From NCBI GenBank assembly GCA_036526135.1, contig DATCZA010000037.1, positions 1-20,627 on the forward strand: DNA of 20,627 bases, read 5' to 3'. Below the pieces are notes generated by a model that was not told the DNA's origin, ran no database searches, and was given only the letters and a program-made list of their open reading frames with translations. Made by a program: the position numbers and the translations under genes. The stretch is from UBA2965 sp036526135. Its GTDB lineage: Bacteria; Pseudomonadota; Gammaproteobacteria; Pseudomonadales; Azotimanducaceae. Shown here piece after piece: positions 7,275-15,267 of this stretch (positions within the stretch are counted from its first letter, which is position 1; each line of letters opens with the position of its first letter).

Positions 7275-8060
7275 ATGACCGACGGTCGGCTCGCAGGCAG
7301 AACGGCGCTCGTCACCGGCGCCAGTCGTGGTATCGGCCGCGCGATTGCGCTCGCTTATGGCCGGGAAGGCGCCAACGTCTTTCTCACCGCCACCCGTCTC
7401 GACAATCTCTCTGACACCCGGGATCGCCTGGCGGACATGGGCGTGGAAGTTGCCTGCCACGCCGCCGACGTGGGCAAGCCCGACGAGTTGGAAACGCTCT
7501 TTGCCGCCGCCGCCGAGTGGCGGGACGGCGTGGACGTTCTTGTCAACAACGCGGGCATCTACATCGGCAAGCCCTTCGAGGCCTACAGCCTGGAAGAGTT
7601 CGACCGGCTCATGAAGATCAACGTCTACTCGGTGTTCCAGCTCATGCAGCTGGCCATCCGGCACATGACGGCCAGGGGGCGCGGCAAGATCGTCAACATC
7701 GCGTCCACGGCCGGCAAGTGGGAGAGTCCCAACCAGGCCGCCTACAACACTTCCAAGCACGCGGTGGTAGGAATGACGCGCTGCGCGGCGCTGGAGAACG
7801 CCTCCAGGGGGCTCAACATCAACGCCATCTGCCCCGGGCTGGTGGAGACGGACATGCTGGGTGAGTTCAAAACCCACGCGGACGCCCAGGGCATCAGCTT
7901 CGATGAGTTCAAGCGCGCGGTAGCCGCCCAGCGGATTCCCATGGGACGCTTCCTCGCCCCGGAGGAGGTGGCTCACATTGCCGTCTATCTCGGCAGCGGG
8001 GAGTCAGACGGCATGACGGGGCAGACCATCACCATATCCGGCGGCATGCGCATGGGCTGA
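7275..8060 (+). CDS. SDR-family NAD(P)-dependent oxidoreductase
   Basis: A 261-residue classical SDR with every key motif: TGASRGIG (14-21), VNNAGIYIGKP, a complete Ser-Tyr-Lys active site (S144 in NIAST, Y157 and K161 in YNTSK) and NAICPGLVETDM. The C-terminus GQTITISGG is typical of 3-oxoacyl-ACP-reductase-like and hydroxysteroid-dehydrogenase-like members. The frame is open upstream to 7203 within the sulfatase, but ATG 7275 is preceded by AGGGGAGGAA, a very strong ribosome binding site. It lies between sulfatase and CoA ligase, with 22 and 43 intervening bases, so it is co-transcribed with them. It may oxidise the hydroxyl exposed after desulfation or deglycosylation (inference). Confidence 0.94.
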   Translation: MTDGRLAGRTALVTGASRGIGRAIALAYGREGANVFLTATRLDNLSDTRDRLADMGVEVACHAADVGKPDELETLFAAAAEWRDGVDVLVNNAGIYIGKPFEAYSLEEFDRLMKINVYSVFQLMQLAIRHMTARGRGKIVNIASTAGKWESPNQAAYNTSKHAVVGMTRCAALENASRGLNINAICPGLVETDMLGEFKTHADAQGISFDEFKRAVAAQRIPMGRFLAPEEVAHIAVYLGSGESDGMTGQTITISGGMRMG

Positions 8061-8103
8061 GCCGTCGCGTTCAGCCGGATCAACCGGATCAAGAGGAGGG
8101 AGC

Positions 8104-9666
8104 ATGGCAGTTCAGCTGTTGGCCGACATCACGCGGGAGCACGCGAAAGACAGGCCCGATCGCAGAGCGATGCGATACGACGAGGACGGGCGCGAGTGGA
8201 CCTACGCGGAGCTCGACGCCGACGCGAACCGCGTGGCGAACGCGCTCCTCGGTGACGGCGTGGAGCCTCACGGCCGCATCGCCTACCTGGACAAGAACGC
8301 CCCCGAGTACTTTCTCTACCTGTTCGGCGGGGCCAAGATCAACGCCGTCTCCGTAGCCGTCAACTGGCGCCTGGCGGCCCGGGAGATGGAGTACATACTC
8401 AACAACAGCGAAGCGGGCGTGCTGGTCATCGGTGACGAGTTCCTGGGCCATCTCGCCCAGATGGACCTGCCGGCGGTGACCCGGGTGGTGGTGCTGGGCG
8501 ATCCCGGCGATACCGGTCACATCACGTTCGATCAGTGGATCGCCGGTCAGCCAGATGATGACCCCGCGCTGCCTGCCGCTCCCGGGGACACCTGCTACCA
8601 GCTCTACACCTCGGGAACCACGGGCCTCCCCAAGGGCGTGGAGCTTTCCCATGCCAACTTTGTCCACTGCGTTGACCAGGCCCTCGCGCCCGTGGGTATC
8701 CGATCCGAGTCCGTCAGCCTGGTCTGCATGCCCTTGTTCCACATCGCCGGCAGCGGGTTCGGCGTGCTGGGCATGTACTGGGGAGCCGACATGGTGCTCC
8801 TGCGGGACGTCGATCTGGCCGCCATCGTTCGGGTGGTCCCCGAGCAACGTGTTACCCACGCGATGTTTGTCCCCGCGGTGCTGCAGTTCCTGCTCGCCCA
8901 ACCCGGGGTACGCGATGCTGATCTGTCGTCGTTCGAAACCATTCTGTACGGCGCTTCGCCCATCACGGAAGCCGTGCTGGTGGAGGCCATGGACGTGTTC
9001 GGCTGCGATTTCATCCAGGGCTACGGCCTGACCGAAACCACCGGCGGCGTGAGCCTGCTTGCTGCTGAAGACCACGATCCGGGTGGCCCGAGGGCGCATC
9101 TGCTGCGCTCCTGCGGAAAGGTCATCGTCAATCACGAGGTACGCATCGTCGATCCCGAGAGCAGAAGGGAGATGCCCGATGGCGAGGTGGGCGAGATCTG
9201 GGTGCGCGGCCCCCAGGTGATGAAGGGCTACTGGAAGAACCCCGAGGCGAGCGCCGAGAGTCTGGTCGAGGACGGTTGGTTCAGGACGGGGGATGCCGGC
9301 TATCTGCTCGACGGGTACGTCTTCATTCATGACCGCGTGAAGGACATGATCATCTCGGGCGGTGAGAACATCTACCCTGCGGAGATCGAGAACGTGCTGA
9401 TGGCCCACGAGGGGATTGCCGATGCGGCCGTGATCGGTGTGCCCAGCGAGCGGTGGGGAGAGACGGTCAAAGCGCTGGTGACGCGCAGCGATGCCGACCT
9501 CACCGAGCAGCAGATCATCGAGTACTGCCGTTCCCAGCTGGCCGGTTACAAATGCCCCACCTCGGTGGACTGGATCGACGAGATTCCCCGAAACCCGTCG
9601 GGCAAGATCCTCAAGGTCGAGCTTCGCAAGCCGTACTGGGAAGACCGGGAACGTTTCGTTTCTTAA
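8104..9666 (+). CDS. Acyl/aryl-CoA synthetase (AMP-binding, FadD-like)
   Basis: A 520-residue ANL-superfamily ligase that adenylates a carboxylic acid with ATP and transfers it to CoA. The P-loop YTSGTTGLPKG is at 168-178, followed by GYGLTETTGG, the GWFRTGD motif and DRVKDMIISGGENIYP at the hinge to the C-terminal domain. The catalytic lysine is K501 in PSGKILK. Length and order are complete. AGGAGGG at 8094-8100 precedes the ATG by 3 bases. It is the last gene of the plus-strand run. A carboxyl-activating enzyme after a sulfatase, a glycosidase and SDRs fits breakdown of an acid-bearing aglycone or of a side chain, as in steroid, terpenoid or aromatic catabolism. Substrate chain length cannot be deduced. 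Confidence 0.95.
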   Translation: MAVQLLADITREHAKDRPDRRAMRYDEDGREWTYAELDADANRVANALLGDGVEPHGRIAYLDKNAPEYFLYLFGGAKINAVSVAVNWRLAAREMEYILNNSEAGVLVIGDEFLGHLAQMDLPAVTRVVVLGDPGDTGHITFDQWIAGQPDDDPALPAAPGDTCYQLYTSGTTGLPKGVELSHANFVHCVDQALAPVGIRSESVSLVCMPLFHIAGSGFGVLGMYWGADMVLLRDVDLAAIVRVVPEQRVTHAMFVPAVLQFLLAQPGVRDADLSSFETILYGASPITEAVLVEAMDVFGCDFIQGYGLTETTGGVSLLAAEDHDPGGPRAHLLRSCGKVIVNHEVRIVDPESRREMPDGEVGEIWVRGPQVMKGYWKNPEASAESLVEDGWFRTGDAGYLLDGYVFIHDRVKDMIISGGENIYPAEIENVLMAHEGIADAAVIGVPSERWGETVKALVTRSDADLTEQQIIEYCRSQLAGYKCPTSVDWIDEIPRNPSGKILKVELRKPYWEDRERFVS

Positions 9667-10062
9667 GCCCGCGCCCAGGTTTCCTCGGGCCCGGCCCCAG
9701 CGTGAGGCGGGCGCGCACCGATTCGGTGCGTGCGGGCGGCGTTTCCACCTGGGTGGCGTGCTGGGGCGCTCCGTCAACCCCCTGTTTTCTGGCGGTTTTG
9801 TCCGTTTCCTTGGTGTTGGCACGGTCTCTGCAAAGAGTAGAGCGTGAAAGACGCTGGCATTGACTCTCTCCCCTCTCTTCCCCCGGCGTCTCGTCTCCTT
9901 TAGCGGGACTTCACGCGGCGCTCGGGCCTTTATCGTTACAGGCCCGGGCGCCACCCTCTTCCTGGCCCCCAGGGTAGTGGAACCCCGATCCTGGCGGGTG
10001 TGACCCGACCGTTTCCGTGAGGTAAGCTTCGAAGGTGAGCTTGAGGTAGGGGGGAAGACCAC
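9667..10062 (+). promoter_or_regulatory. 396-base gene-free region: end of the operon and structured leader of the EF-G2-like gene
   Basis: No gene is supported here. It holds a small hairpin after the ligase stop (arms CGCACC 9714-9719 and GGTGCG 9725-9730), a weak promoter candidate (TTGGCA 9816-9821, 16-base spacer, TAGAGC 9838-9843), a small hairpin AGCGT/ACGCT at 9841-9855, and a pyrimidine-rich tract at about 9862-9902. A strong 13-bp hairpin lies at 9917-9952 and a small CCTGG/CCAGG hairpin at 9961-9973. The ribosome binding site is GGGGGGAAG at 10049-10057. No known riboswitch class or tRNA is recognised. Confidence 0.5.
9917..9952 (+). terminator. 13-bp hairpin in the EF-G2 leader (terminator or regulatory)
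   Basis: The left arm GGCGCTCGGGCCT (9917-9929) pairs with 9940-9952, with one G-T wobble, around a 10-base loop. A pyrimidine-rich stretch (ACCCTCTTCC) follows, not a clean T-run. It could terminate read-through from the upstream operon, or act as leader structure for the gene starting 110 bases later. Confidence 0.5.
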
Positions 10063-12108
10063 ATGGCTTACACTACTGCGGACATCCGCAACGTCTGCCT
10101 GCTTGGACCGGCCGAGGCCGGAAAGACTCAGCTGGCCGAAGCGCTGCTGTATGCAGGGGGCGCCATCGCCCAATGCGGGCAGGTCGCCAAGGGCAACACC
10201 GTTACCGACCACAGCGAACGCGAACGCGCCATCGGCCACTCTCTGTATCCCGCGGTGTGTCATACGGATCACGCCGGCATTCACGTGAACGTCGTGGACA
10301 CGCCCGGCTACCGGGACCTTTACGGCCGAGCCCTGGCGGTGCTCCCGGCAGTGGAGACCGCCGTCATCGTCATCAACGCGGAGAAGGGCATCGAGGAGAT
10401 GACCCGGCGCATGATGGAGGCGGCACAAGCCCAGCATCTGTGCCGCATGATCGTCGTCAACAAGATCGACAGCGCCGAGGCCGATCTTGCCGGGCTCGTC
10501 GGCGAGATTCAGGAGGCTTTCGGTGGCGAGTGCCTGCCTATCAACCTGCCCGCCTCCCATGGCGACGGTGTGGTGGACTGCTATTTCCATCCCTCCGGCG
10601 GGGAAACCGTGTTCGGAAGCGTGGAACAAGCGCACACCCGGCTGATCGATCAGGTGGTGGAGGTGGACGACGAGCTCATGGAGCTCTACCTGGAGCAGGG
10701 CGACGACCTCGCGCCGGAGCAGCTGCATGAGCCCTTCGAGCGGGCGCTGCGGGAAGGTCACCTGATTCCCGTGTGCTTCGTCTCCGCCCGCACGGGCGTG
10801 GGCGTCGCCGATCTGCTGAACGTCTTCGAGCGGCTCATGCCGAATCCGGAAGAGGGTAACCCGCCCGAGTTCCTGAAGGGCGAGGGTGCCGAGGCCCAGC
10901 CCGTCAGCGTGGTTCCGGATCCCGAGCAGCATGTGGTGGCCCACGTCGTCCAGGTGGACGTCGACCCCTTCAAGGGCCGCCTGGCGGTGTTCCGGATCCA
11001 TCAGGGCAGCATCCGCCCGGGCATGCAGCTCTACGTCGGCGACGCCCGCAAGCCCATCAAGGTCAACCAGCTCTTGAAGCTCAACGGCAACGGCCACTCC
11101 AAGGTGGAGGTGGGTCTGCCGGGGGATATCTGCGCCATCCCGCGAGTCGACGAAGCACACTACGACGCCGTTCTGCACGACTCCCACGACGAGGACCACT
11201 TTCACCTGCGCTCCGAGCCGCTGCCGCCGCCCATGTTCGGTCTTGCCATCCAGCCCGGGAACGACGCCGACGCCCAGAAAACGTCGGACGCCCTGCACAT
11301 CATGGAAGCGGAGGATCCTTCGCTGCAGATCGAGCACGTCGCCGCGTTGAACGAGATCGTGCTGCGCGGGCTGGGCGAGCTGCATCTGCGCTCGGTGCTC
11401 GAAGAGATCGAAGCGCGTCACGACCTCAGGGTCGAAACGGCGCTGCCCTCCATCGCCTACCGGGAGACCATCACGAAACCGGCGCAAGGCCATTGCCGGC
11501 ACAAAAAGCAGACGGGTGGCGCGGGCCAGTTCGGCGAGGTGTTTCTGCGGATCGAGCCGCTGCCGCCGGGCGGAGGTTTCGAGTTCGTCAGCGAGGTCGT
11601 CGGCGGAGCCATCCCGTCACAGTTCATTCCCGCCGTGGAAACCGGCGTGCGGCTGGTTCTCGACGGGGGTGCCGTCGCGGGCTATCCCCTGCAGGACGTC
11701 AAGGTGACCGTCTACGACGGCAAGCACCACTCGGTGGACTCCAAGGAGATCGCCTTCGTGCAGGCGGGCAGAAAAGCGTTCGTCGACGCGATTCGCAGCG
11801 CGTCGCCCATCGTCATGGAGCCCGTCGTCCATGCCACCTTCACGGTGCCGGAAGATTGCGTGGGCGGTGTCTCGGGAGATCTGGCCGGCATGCGCGGCTC
11901 CGTGCGCGGAACCAGCGTCCTGGCGGACGGGCGGATCGAGATTTCCGGCGAGGCGCCGCTGAAGGACCTGCAGGCCTATCATTCCAGGCTCAAGTCGCTC
12001 ACGGGGGGCGTGGGCAGCTTCGACATGGCGTTCAGCCGCTATGCCCAGGTGACGCCGCAGACGGCCCAGGAGCTGATGGGCGCGTTTGCGGGCAGCGACG
12101 AGGAGTAG
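10063..12108 (+). CDS. EF-G2-like translational GTPase (elongation factor G paralogue)
   Basis: A 681-residue protein with the full EF-G architecture. The GTPase domain has P-loop GPAEAGKT (15-22), switch-I-like RERAIGHS, DTPGY (79-83) and NKID (133-136). A beta-barrel domain II follows, then the domain III segment GLGELHL, domain IV with HKKQTGGAGQFGEV (starting at H480), and a domain V ending in GGVGSF. It matches the EF-G-like EF-G2 subgroup rather than canonical FusA: the P-loop and RGITI segments are divergent, and the switch-II His of DTPGH is Tyr. It stands alone, without rpsL, rpsG or tuf neighbours, which also argues against the main translocase. Likely role: an auxiliary or stress-condition ribosomal GTPase (inference). 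Translation starts at ATG 10063 after GGGGGGAAG. Confidence 0.92.
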   Translation: MAYTTADIRNVCLLGPAEAGKTQLAEALLYAGGAIAQCGQVAKGNTVTDHSERERAIGHSLYPAVCHTDHAGIHVNVVDTPGYRDLYGRALAVLPAVETAVIVINAEKGIEEMTRRMMEAAQAQHLCRMIVVNKIDSAEADLAGLVGEIQEAFGGECLPINLPASHGDGVVDCYFHPSGGETVFGSVEQAHTRLIDQVVEVDDELMELYLEQGDDLAPEQLHEPFERALREGHLIPVCFVSARTGVGVADLLNVFERLMPNPEEGNPPEFLKGEGAEAQPVSVVPDPEQHVVAHVVQVDVDPFKGRLAVFRIHQGSIRPGMQLYVGDARKPIKVNQLLKLNGNGHSKVEVGLPGDICAIPRVDEAHYDAVLHDSHDEDHFHLRSEPLPPPMFGLAIQPGNDADAQKTSDALHIMEAEDPSLQIEHVAALNEIVLRGLGELHLRSVLEEIEARHDLRVETALPSIAYRETITKPAQGHCRHKKQTGGAGQFGEVFLRIEPLPPGGGFEFVSEVVGGAIPSQFIPAVETGVRLVLDGGAVAGYPLQDVKVTVYDGKHHSVDSKEIAFVQAGRKAFVDAIRSASPIVMEPVVHATFTVPEDCVGGVSGDLAGMRGSVRGTSVLADGRIEISGEAPLKDLQAYHSRLKSLTGGVGSFDMAFSRYAQVTPQTAQELMGAFAGSDEE

Positions 12109-12160
12109 CCGGCGGGCAACGTCGAGGGCGCCGCGGCCCGCAGCCCGGGGAGAGGCCGCC

Positions 12161-13501
12161 TTACCCGGGGGGTGAGCGGCGCATGGGCTGGGTCTGCGCG
12201 TAGGTCAGCGACCGCCAGAGCCACTCCATGGGGCCGAAGCGGAAGTACCTCAGCCAGATCGGGCTGACGATGAGCTGGAACAGCCAGATCCCGCCCACCA
12301 CGTAGTAGAGCTCGTAGCGCTCGAGCTCGCCGAACCATGCCAGGCCGACCCCGGTGAACAGAAACATGCAGATCACGCTGTGTGCCAGATAGTTGGTCAG
12401 CGCCATGCGCCCGACGGCGGCCAGGGGCTTCGTGATGAAGCCGAACAGGCCGGACTTGCAGATCATCATGATCAGACCGATGTGCCCGGCGGCAGTCCCC
12501 GCCCGGCCTATCTGATAGGTGGAGACGTACTGAATCCCCGACCACTCGATGGCGAAGCCTGACTCGATGGCCATGCGGACTTCGTACCAGTTGATGGGCA
12601 GGCCGATCCCGTAGCCGACCACCACCATGGCCCCGTAAAAGCCCCAGCTGCGCGCCGCGGAAAATACGCCCCACTTGATCAGCGCCATGCCCATGAACAT
12701 CATCATCAGCACGTCCCAGATGCCGAGCGTGTAGGTCAGCGTGGACTGCGCGGCGATGTTCAGGGGAACGAGGTATTTCACCTGGTCGATGTAGCCGGAG
12801 TGTCTCGCCTCCACCTGCTCCTGGATCTGCTCGGGGTCCGGCTCGAACTCCGTCCGGATCTCCTCTAAGTGGTCAATGGCGGCCAGCTGCTCCCGGCTTG
12901 GCTCGCCGCCGGCTGCTCGGATCGACTCGACCTCCGCCGTCACCTGGCGAAGCTCAGCGAGCTCGTTGCTGGCGTTGACGTTCTTGATGCCGAGCACGAC
13001 GAGCATCGCCACGCCGATGAGGAACAGGGTGCGGGGCGCAAGGCCGCGGAAGACGAAGAGAAAGAGGCCGGCGATGCCGTACAGGAAGAGAATGTCGCCG
13101 ACCCAAAGAAGCAGGTAGGCGTCGATGACGCCGAAGAGGATCAGCCACAGCAGGCGCCGATAGTACACGTCGGCCGCTTCGATGCCGGCGCCGCGCTCCT
13201 CGGCCCGGGTGGTCATCAGCACCATCCCCGCGCCGAACAGCATGGAGAACAGCGCGCGCATCGTGCCTTCGAAGAACAGCCAGTTGACGATGTAGGCCCA
13301 GAGGTTGGCGGGGTTGTCGATCCCGGCAACGCTGGGGTTGTAGTAGGTGGCGAACGGCAATCCGAACGCGATGATGTTCATGAGCAGGATGCCCAGAAGC
13401 GCCACGCCGCGCATGACGTCCAGCGAGTCGATCCTGTCGCTGCGCCGAACCGGGCCGGAAATCACGGTCGTTATCCTGACGGAGGTGGTGACCTCGCTCA
13501 T
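12161..13501 (-). CDS. DUF418-domain multi-pass membrane protein (YeiB-like)
   Basis: A 446-residue inner-membrane protein. Its N-terminus carries the DUF418-family opening RIDSLDVMRGVALLGILLMN, followed by many hydrophobic helices. A polar, helix-forming stretch of about 70 residues (roughly ASNELAELRQ through RHSGYIDQ) interrupts the membrane region. The C-terminal half has the DUF418 features GRMALTNYLAHS and the WLRYFRFGPMEWLWRSLTY segment. Function is unknown; the family is distantly related to membrane acyltransferases. The frame is open to 13843, but ATG 13501 is preferred because of AGGAG seven bases upstream, and because the extension would overlap the next gene. It converges on the EF-G2 gene with 52 bases between stops. 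Confidence 0.9.
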   Translation of the reverse strand: MSEVTTSVRITTVISGPVRRSDRIDSLDVMRGVALLGILLMNIIAFGLPFATYYNPSVAGIDNPANLWAYIVNWLFFEGTMRALFSMLFGAGMVLMTTRAEERGAGIEAADVYYRRLLWLILFGVIDAYLLLWVGDILFLYGIAGLFLFVFRGLAPRTLFLIGVAMLVVLGIKNVNASNELAELRQVTAEVESIRAAGGEPSREQLAAIDHLEEIRTEFEPDPEQIQEQVEARHSGYIDQVKYLVPLNIAAQSTLTYTLGIWDVLMMMFMGMALIKWGVFSAARSWGFYGAMVVVGYGIGLPINWYEVRMAIESGFAIEWSGIQYVSTYQIGRAGTAAGHIGLIMMICKSGLFGFITKPLAAVGRMALTNYLAHSVICMFLFTGVGLAWFGELERYELYYVVGGIWLFQLIVSPIWLRYFRFGPMEWLWRSLTYAQTQPMRRSPPG

Positions 13502-13593
13502 GCCCCTCTCCTGAAACCTCCCGCAGCCTGGAGTTTCGGCGGATTGAACGGCTTTGGCAACCGGGTGAACCCGGCCGTCGTGGGAGCGCCGCG

Positions 13594-13977
13594 CTATTCG
13601 GGCTCGTAGCCGTGCATCTCCAGGCCTCCCAGCAGGTAGTCGGCCAGAAGAGGGGTTGCGATCAGGTAGTCGGCGGTCGCGTCGGTGTGCACCTCCTCGG
13701 CGTAGGCGAGCGCTTCGTTCCACTCCTCGATGCCGTAGTCGCCCCGGCCGAGCCACATCAGCGCCACCAGCACCGACTGCTGGTCGGGTTCGAGATCCTC
13801 GATGGCGTCCTTCAGATCGTTGTAGCCGGGATCGCCGTGCCACTCGGCCGCATACTCGAAAGCCGTGTCGTCCACGGGAACGGGGGGCGGCTCCGGGGGC
13901 AGCAGGATCTCCTCGGATTGAAACTCCCGCGCTTTCTCAGCGATCTGCGCCACGCTCTCGGGATTGAGTTCGAGCAT
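13594..13977 (-). CDS. DUF3775-domain protein
   Basis: A small acidic protein of 127 residues that matches the DUF3775 pattern: an N-terminal SVAQIAEKAREFQ helix, a proline-rich segment, a central DLKDAIEDLEPDQQSVLVAL region with MWLGRGD, and a C-terminal ATPLLADYLLGGLEMHGY ending. The function of this family is unknown; no catalytic motif or membrane segment is visible, so it should be cytoplasmic. The ATG at 13977 is preceded by GAGGAGG about 9 bases upstream. It lies 92 bases upstream of the DUF418 gene on the same strand, and diverges from the MDR oxidoreductase with 132 bases between starts. Confidence 0.85.
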   Translation of the reverse strand: MLELNPESVAQIAEKAREFQSEEILLPPEPPPVPVDDTAFEYAAEWHGDPGYNDLKDAIEDLEPDQQSVLVALMWLGRGDYGIEEWNEALAYAEEVHTDATADYLIATPLLADYLLGGLEMHGYEPE

Positions 13978-14054
13978 ACCGCCTGCCTCCTCGTTTCATT
14001 CTGTCACCAACCAGCGCTTATTCTTGCCGTTCTACGGAGCAAGCAAATCAGGGG

Positions 14055-14082
14055 TTGTACATAGGCCATAACGGTGTACGGT
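14055..14082 (+). promoter_or_regulatory. Possible promoter/operator before the MDR oxidoreductase gene
   Basis: Weak -35/-10 candidates TTGTAC (14055-14060) and TACGGT (14077-14082) are separated by 16 bases. An inverted pair GTACA (14057-14061) and TGTAC (14075-14079), with 13 bases between, overlaps both boxes, as an operator might. No regulator gene is present nearby. The assignment rests on spacing and symmetry only. Confidence 0.25.
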
Positions 14083-14109
14083 CTCCGGGCGAAGAAAGGA
14101 GGACGCATC

Positions 14110-15249
14110 ATGACGGAGAATCTGCGAGGCCTGAGGCTTACCTCGACGGTAAAGAGTGAGGGCGTGCTCGAGCTGGCCCTGGTTGAATCAGAGGTGCGAA
14201 GCCCCGGCCCTGACGAGGTGGTGGTTCGCATAGAGGCAGCGCCCATCAACCCGTCCGACCTTGGCCTGCTCTTCGGCCTGGCGGACATGACCACGGCGGA
14301 ATTCTCGGGCTCGCCGGAGCGTCCGGTGGTGCAGGCACGGATCCCCGGGAATTTCATGAAGCACATGGCCGGTCGGCTGGACGAGCCCATGGCGGTTGGC
14401 AATGAGGGTGCGGGCGTCGTGGTGGCGGCGGGCGCCTCCGAGGCTGCTCAAGCGCTCATGGGCCGGACCGTGGCCGTGCTGGGGGGCGCCATGTATGCCC
14501 AGTATCGGGTGCTGAACGTGTCCATGTGCCTGCCCCTTGGCGAGGAAACTTCCCCGCGTGAGGGGGCCGCCTGCTTCGTGAACCCGCTGACGGCTCTGGG
14601 GATGGTGGAGACCATGCGCATGGAGGGTCACTCAGCTCTCGTTCATACGGCCGCGGCCTCCAACCTCGGCCAGATGCTGCAGAAGATCTGCTCAGCCGAC
14701 GGCGTGCAACTGGTCAACATCGTCCGCAAGCCCGAGCAGGTGGAGATCCTGCGGGGGATTGGTGCCGCTTACGTGGTGAACTCCGCGGCCGAGAACTTCA
14801 AGGACGATCTCACCGAGGCGCTGGCGACCACGGGGGCGACCCTGGGATTCGATGCCATCGGCGGGGGCCGGCTGGCCAGCGACATACTCGCCTGCATGGA
14901 AGCCGCCGCGAACCGGGCGGCCACTGAGTACAGTCGCTACGGATCGACGACCCACAAGCAGGTCTACATCTACGGCGGTCTCGATCTCGGCCCCACGCAG
15001 CTGCATCGCTCCTTCGGGATGTACTGGGGCGTGGGGGGCTGGCTCCTCACGCCGTTCCTGCAGAAGATCGGTCCCGAGGCGACGCAGCGGCTGAAGGAGC
15101 GGGTGGCGGATGAGGTGAAGACCACGTTCGCGAGCCACTATGCCGAGGAGGTCTCGCTGGCCGGCGCCCTGGAACCCGAAGCGATCTCCGCCTACGGGCA
15201 GAAAGCCACGGGCCAGAAATATCTGATCAATCCCAACGCCGGGCTCTGA
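14110..15249 (+). CDS. Zinc-less MDR-superfamily oxidoreductase (quinone-reductase-like)
   Basis: A 379-residue medium-chain dehydrogenase/reductase. The GroES-like N-terminal half contains APINPSDLG and the GNEGAGVVVAAG turn; the Rossmann half contains HTAAASNLGQM, NIVRKPEQVEIL and GATLGFDAIGG. The GHE zinc motif and the Cys cluster of structural zinc are absent, as in quinone-reductase and enoyl-reductase-like members, so an NAD(P)H-dependent reduction of a quinone or an activated double bond is likely. The frame is open to 14074, but ATG 14110 follows AAAGGAGGA (14095-14103) at good spacing. It converges on the VOC-protein gene with 18 bases between stops. Substrate and pathway are not readable from context. 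Confidence 0.9.
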   Translation: MTENLRGLRLTSTVKSEGVLELALVESEVRSPGPDEVVVRIEAAPINPSDLGLLFGLADMTTAEFSGSPERPVVQARIPGNFMKHMAGRLDEPMAVGNEGAGVVVAAGASEAAQALMGRTVAVLGGAMYAQYRVLNVSMCLPLGEETSPREGAACFVNPLTALGMVETMRMEGHSALVHTAAASNLGQMLQKICSADGVQLVNIVRKPEQVEILRGIGAAYVVNSAAENFKDDLTEALATTGATLGFDAIGGGRLASDILACMEAAANRAATEYSRYGSTTHKQVYIYGGLDLGPTQLHRSFGMYWGVGGWLLTPFLQKIGPEATQRLKERVADEVKTTFASHYAEEVSLAGALEPEAISAYGQKATGQKYLINPNAGL

Positions 15250-15267
15250 ACCACCCCGGCTGGCGCG

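Noticed and set aside
8074..8091. Direct repeat CCGGATCAA twice before the CoA ligase
   Set aside because: Two 9-base copies in a short intergenic spacer; too short and too few to support an element.
9667..10062. Possible tRNA or known riboswitch in the gap before EF-G2
   Set aside because: No cloverleaf, CCA end or known aptamer core could be recognised; only hairpins and a pyrimidine tract are visible.
8089..11502. 1137-codon open frame on the minus strand across the ligase, the intergenic region and EF-G2
   Set aside because: It lies antisense to two well-supported genes, has no recognisable domain, and long antisense frames are common at this GC content.
13502..13843. N-terminal extension of the DUF418 frame
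   Set aside because: It overlaps the DUF3775 gene in another frame and lacks membrane segments; ATG 13501 has a good ribosome binding site and the family opening follows.
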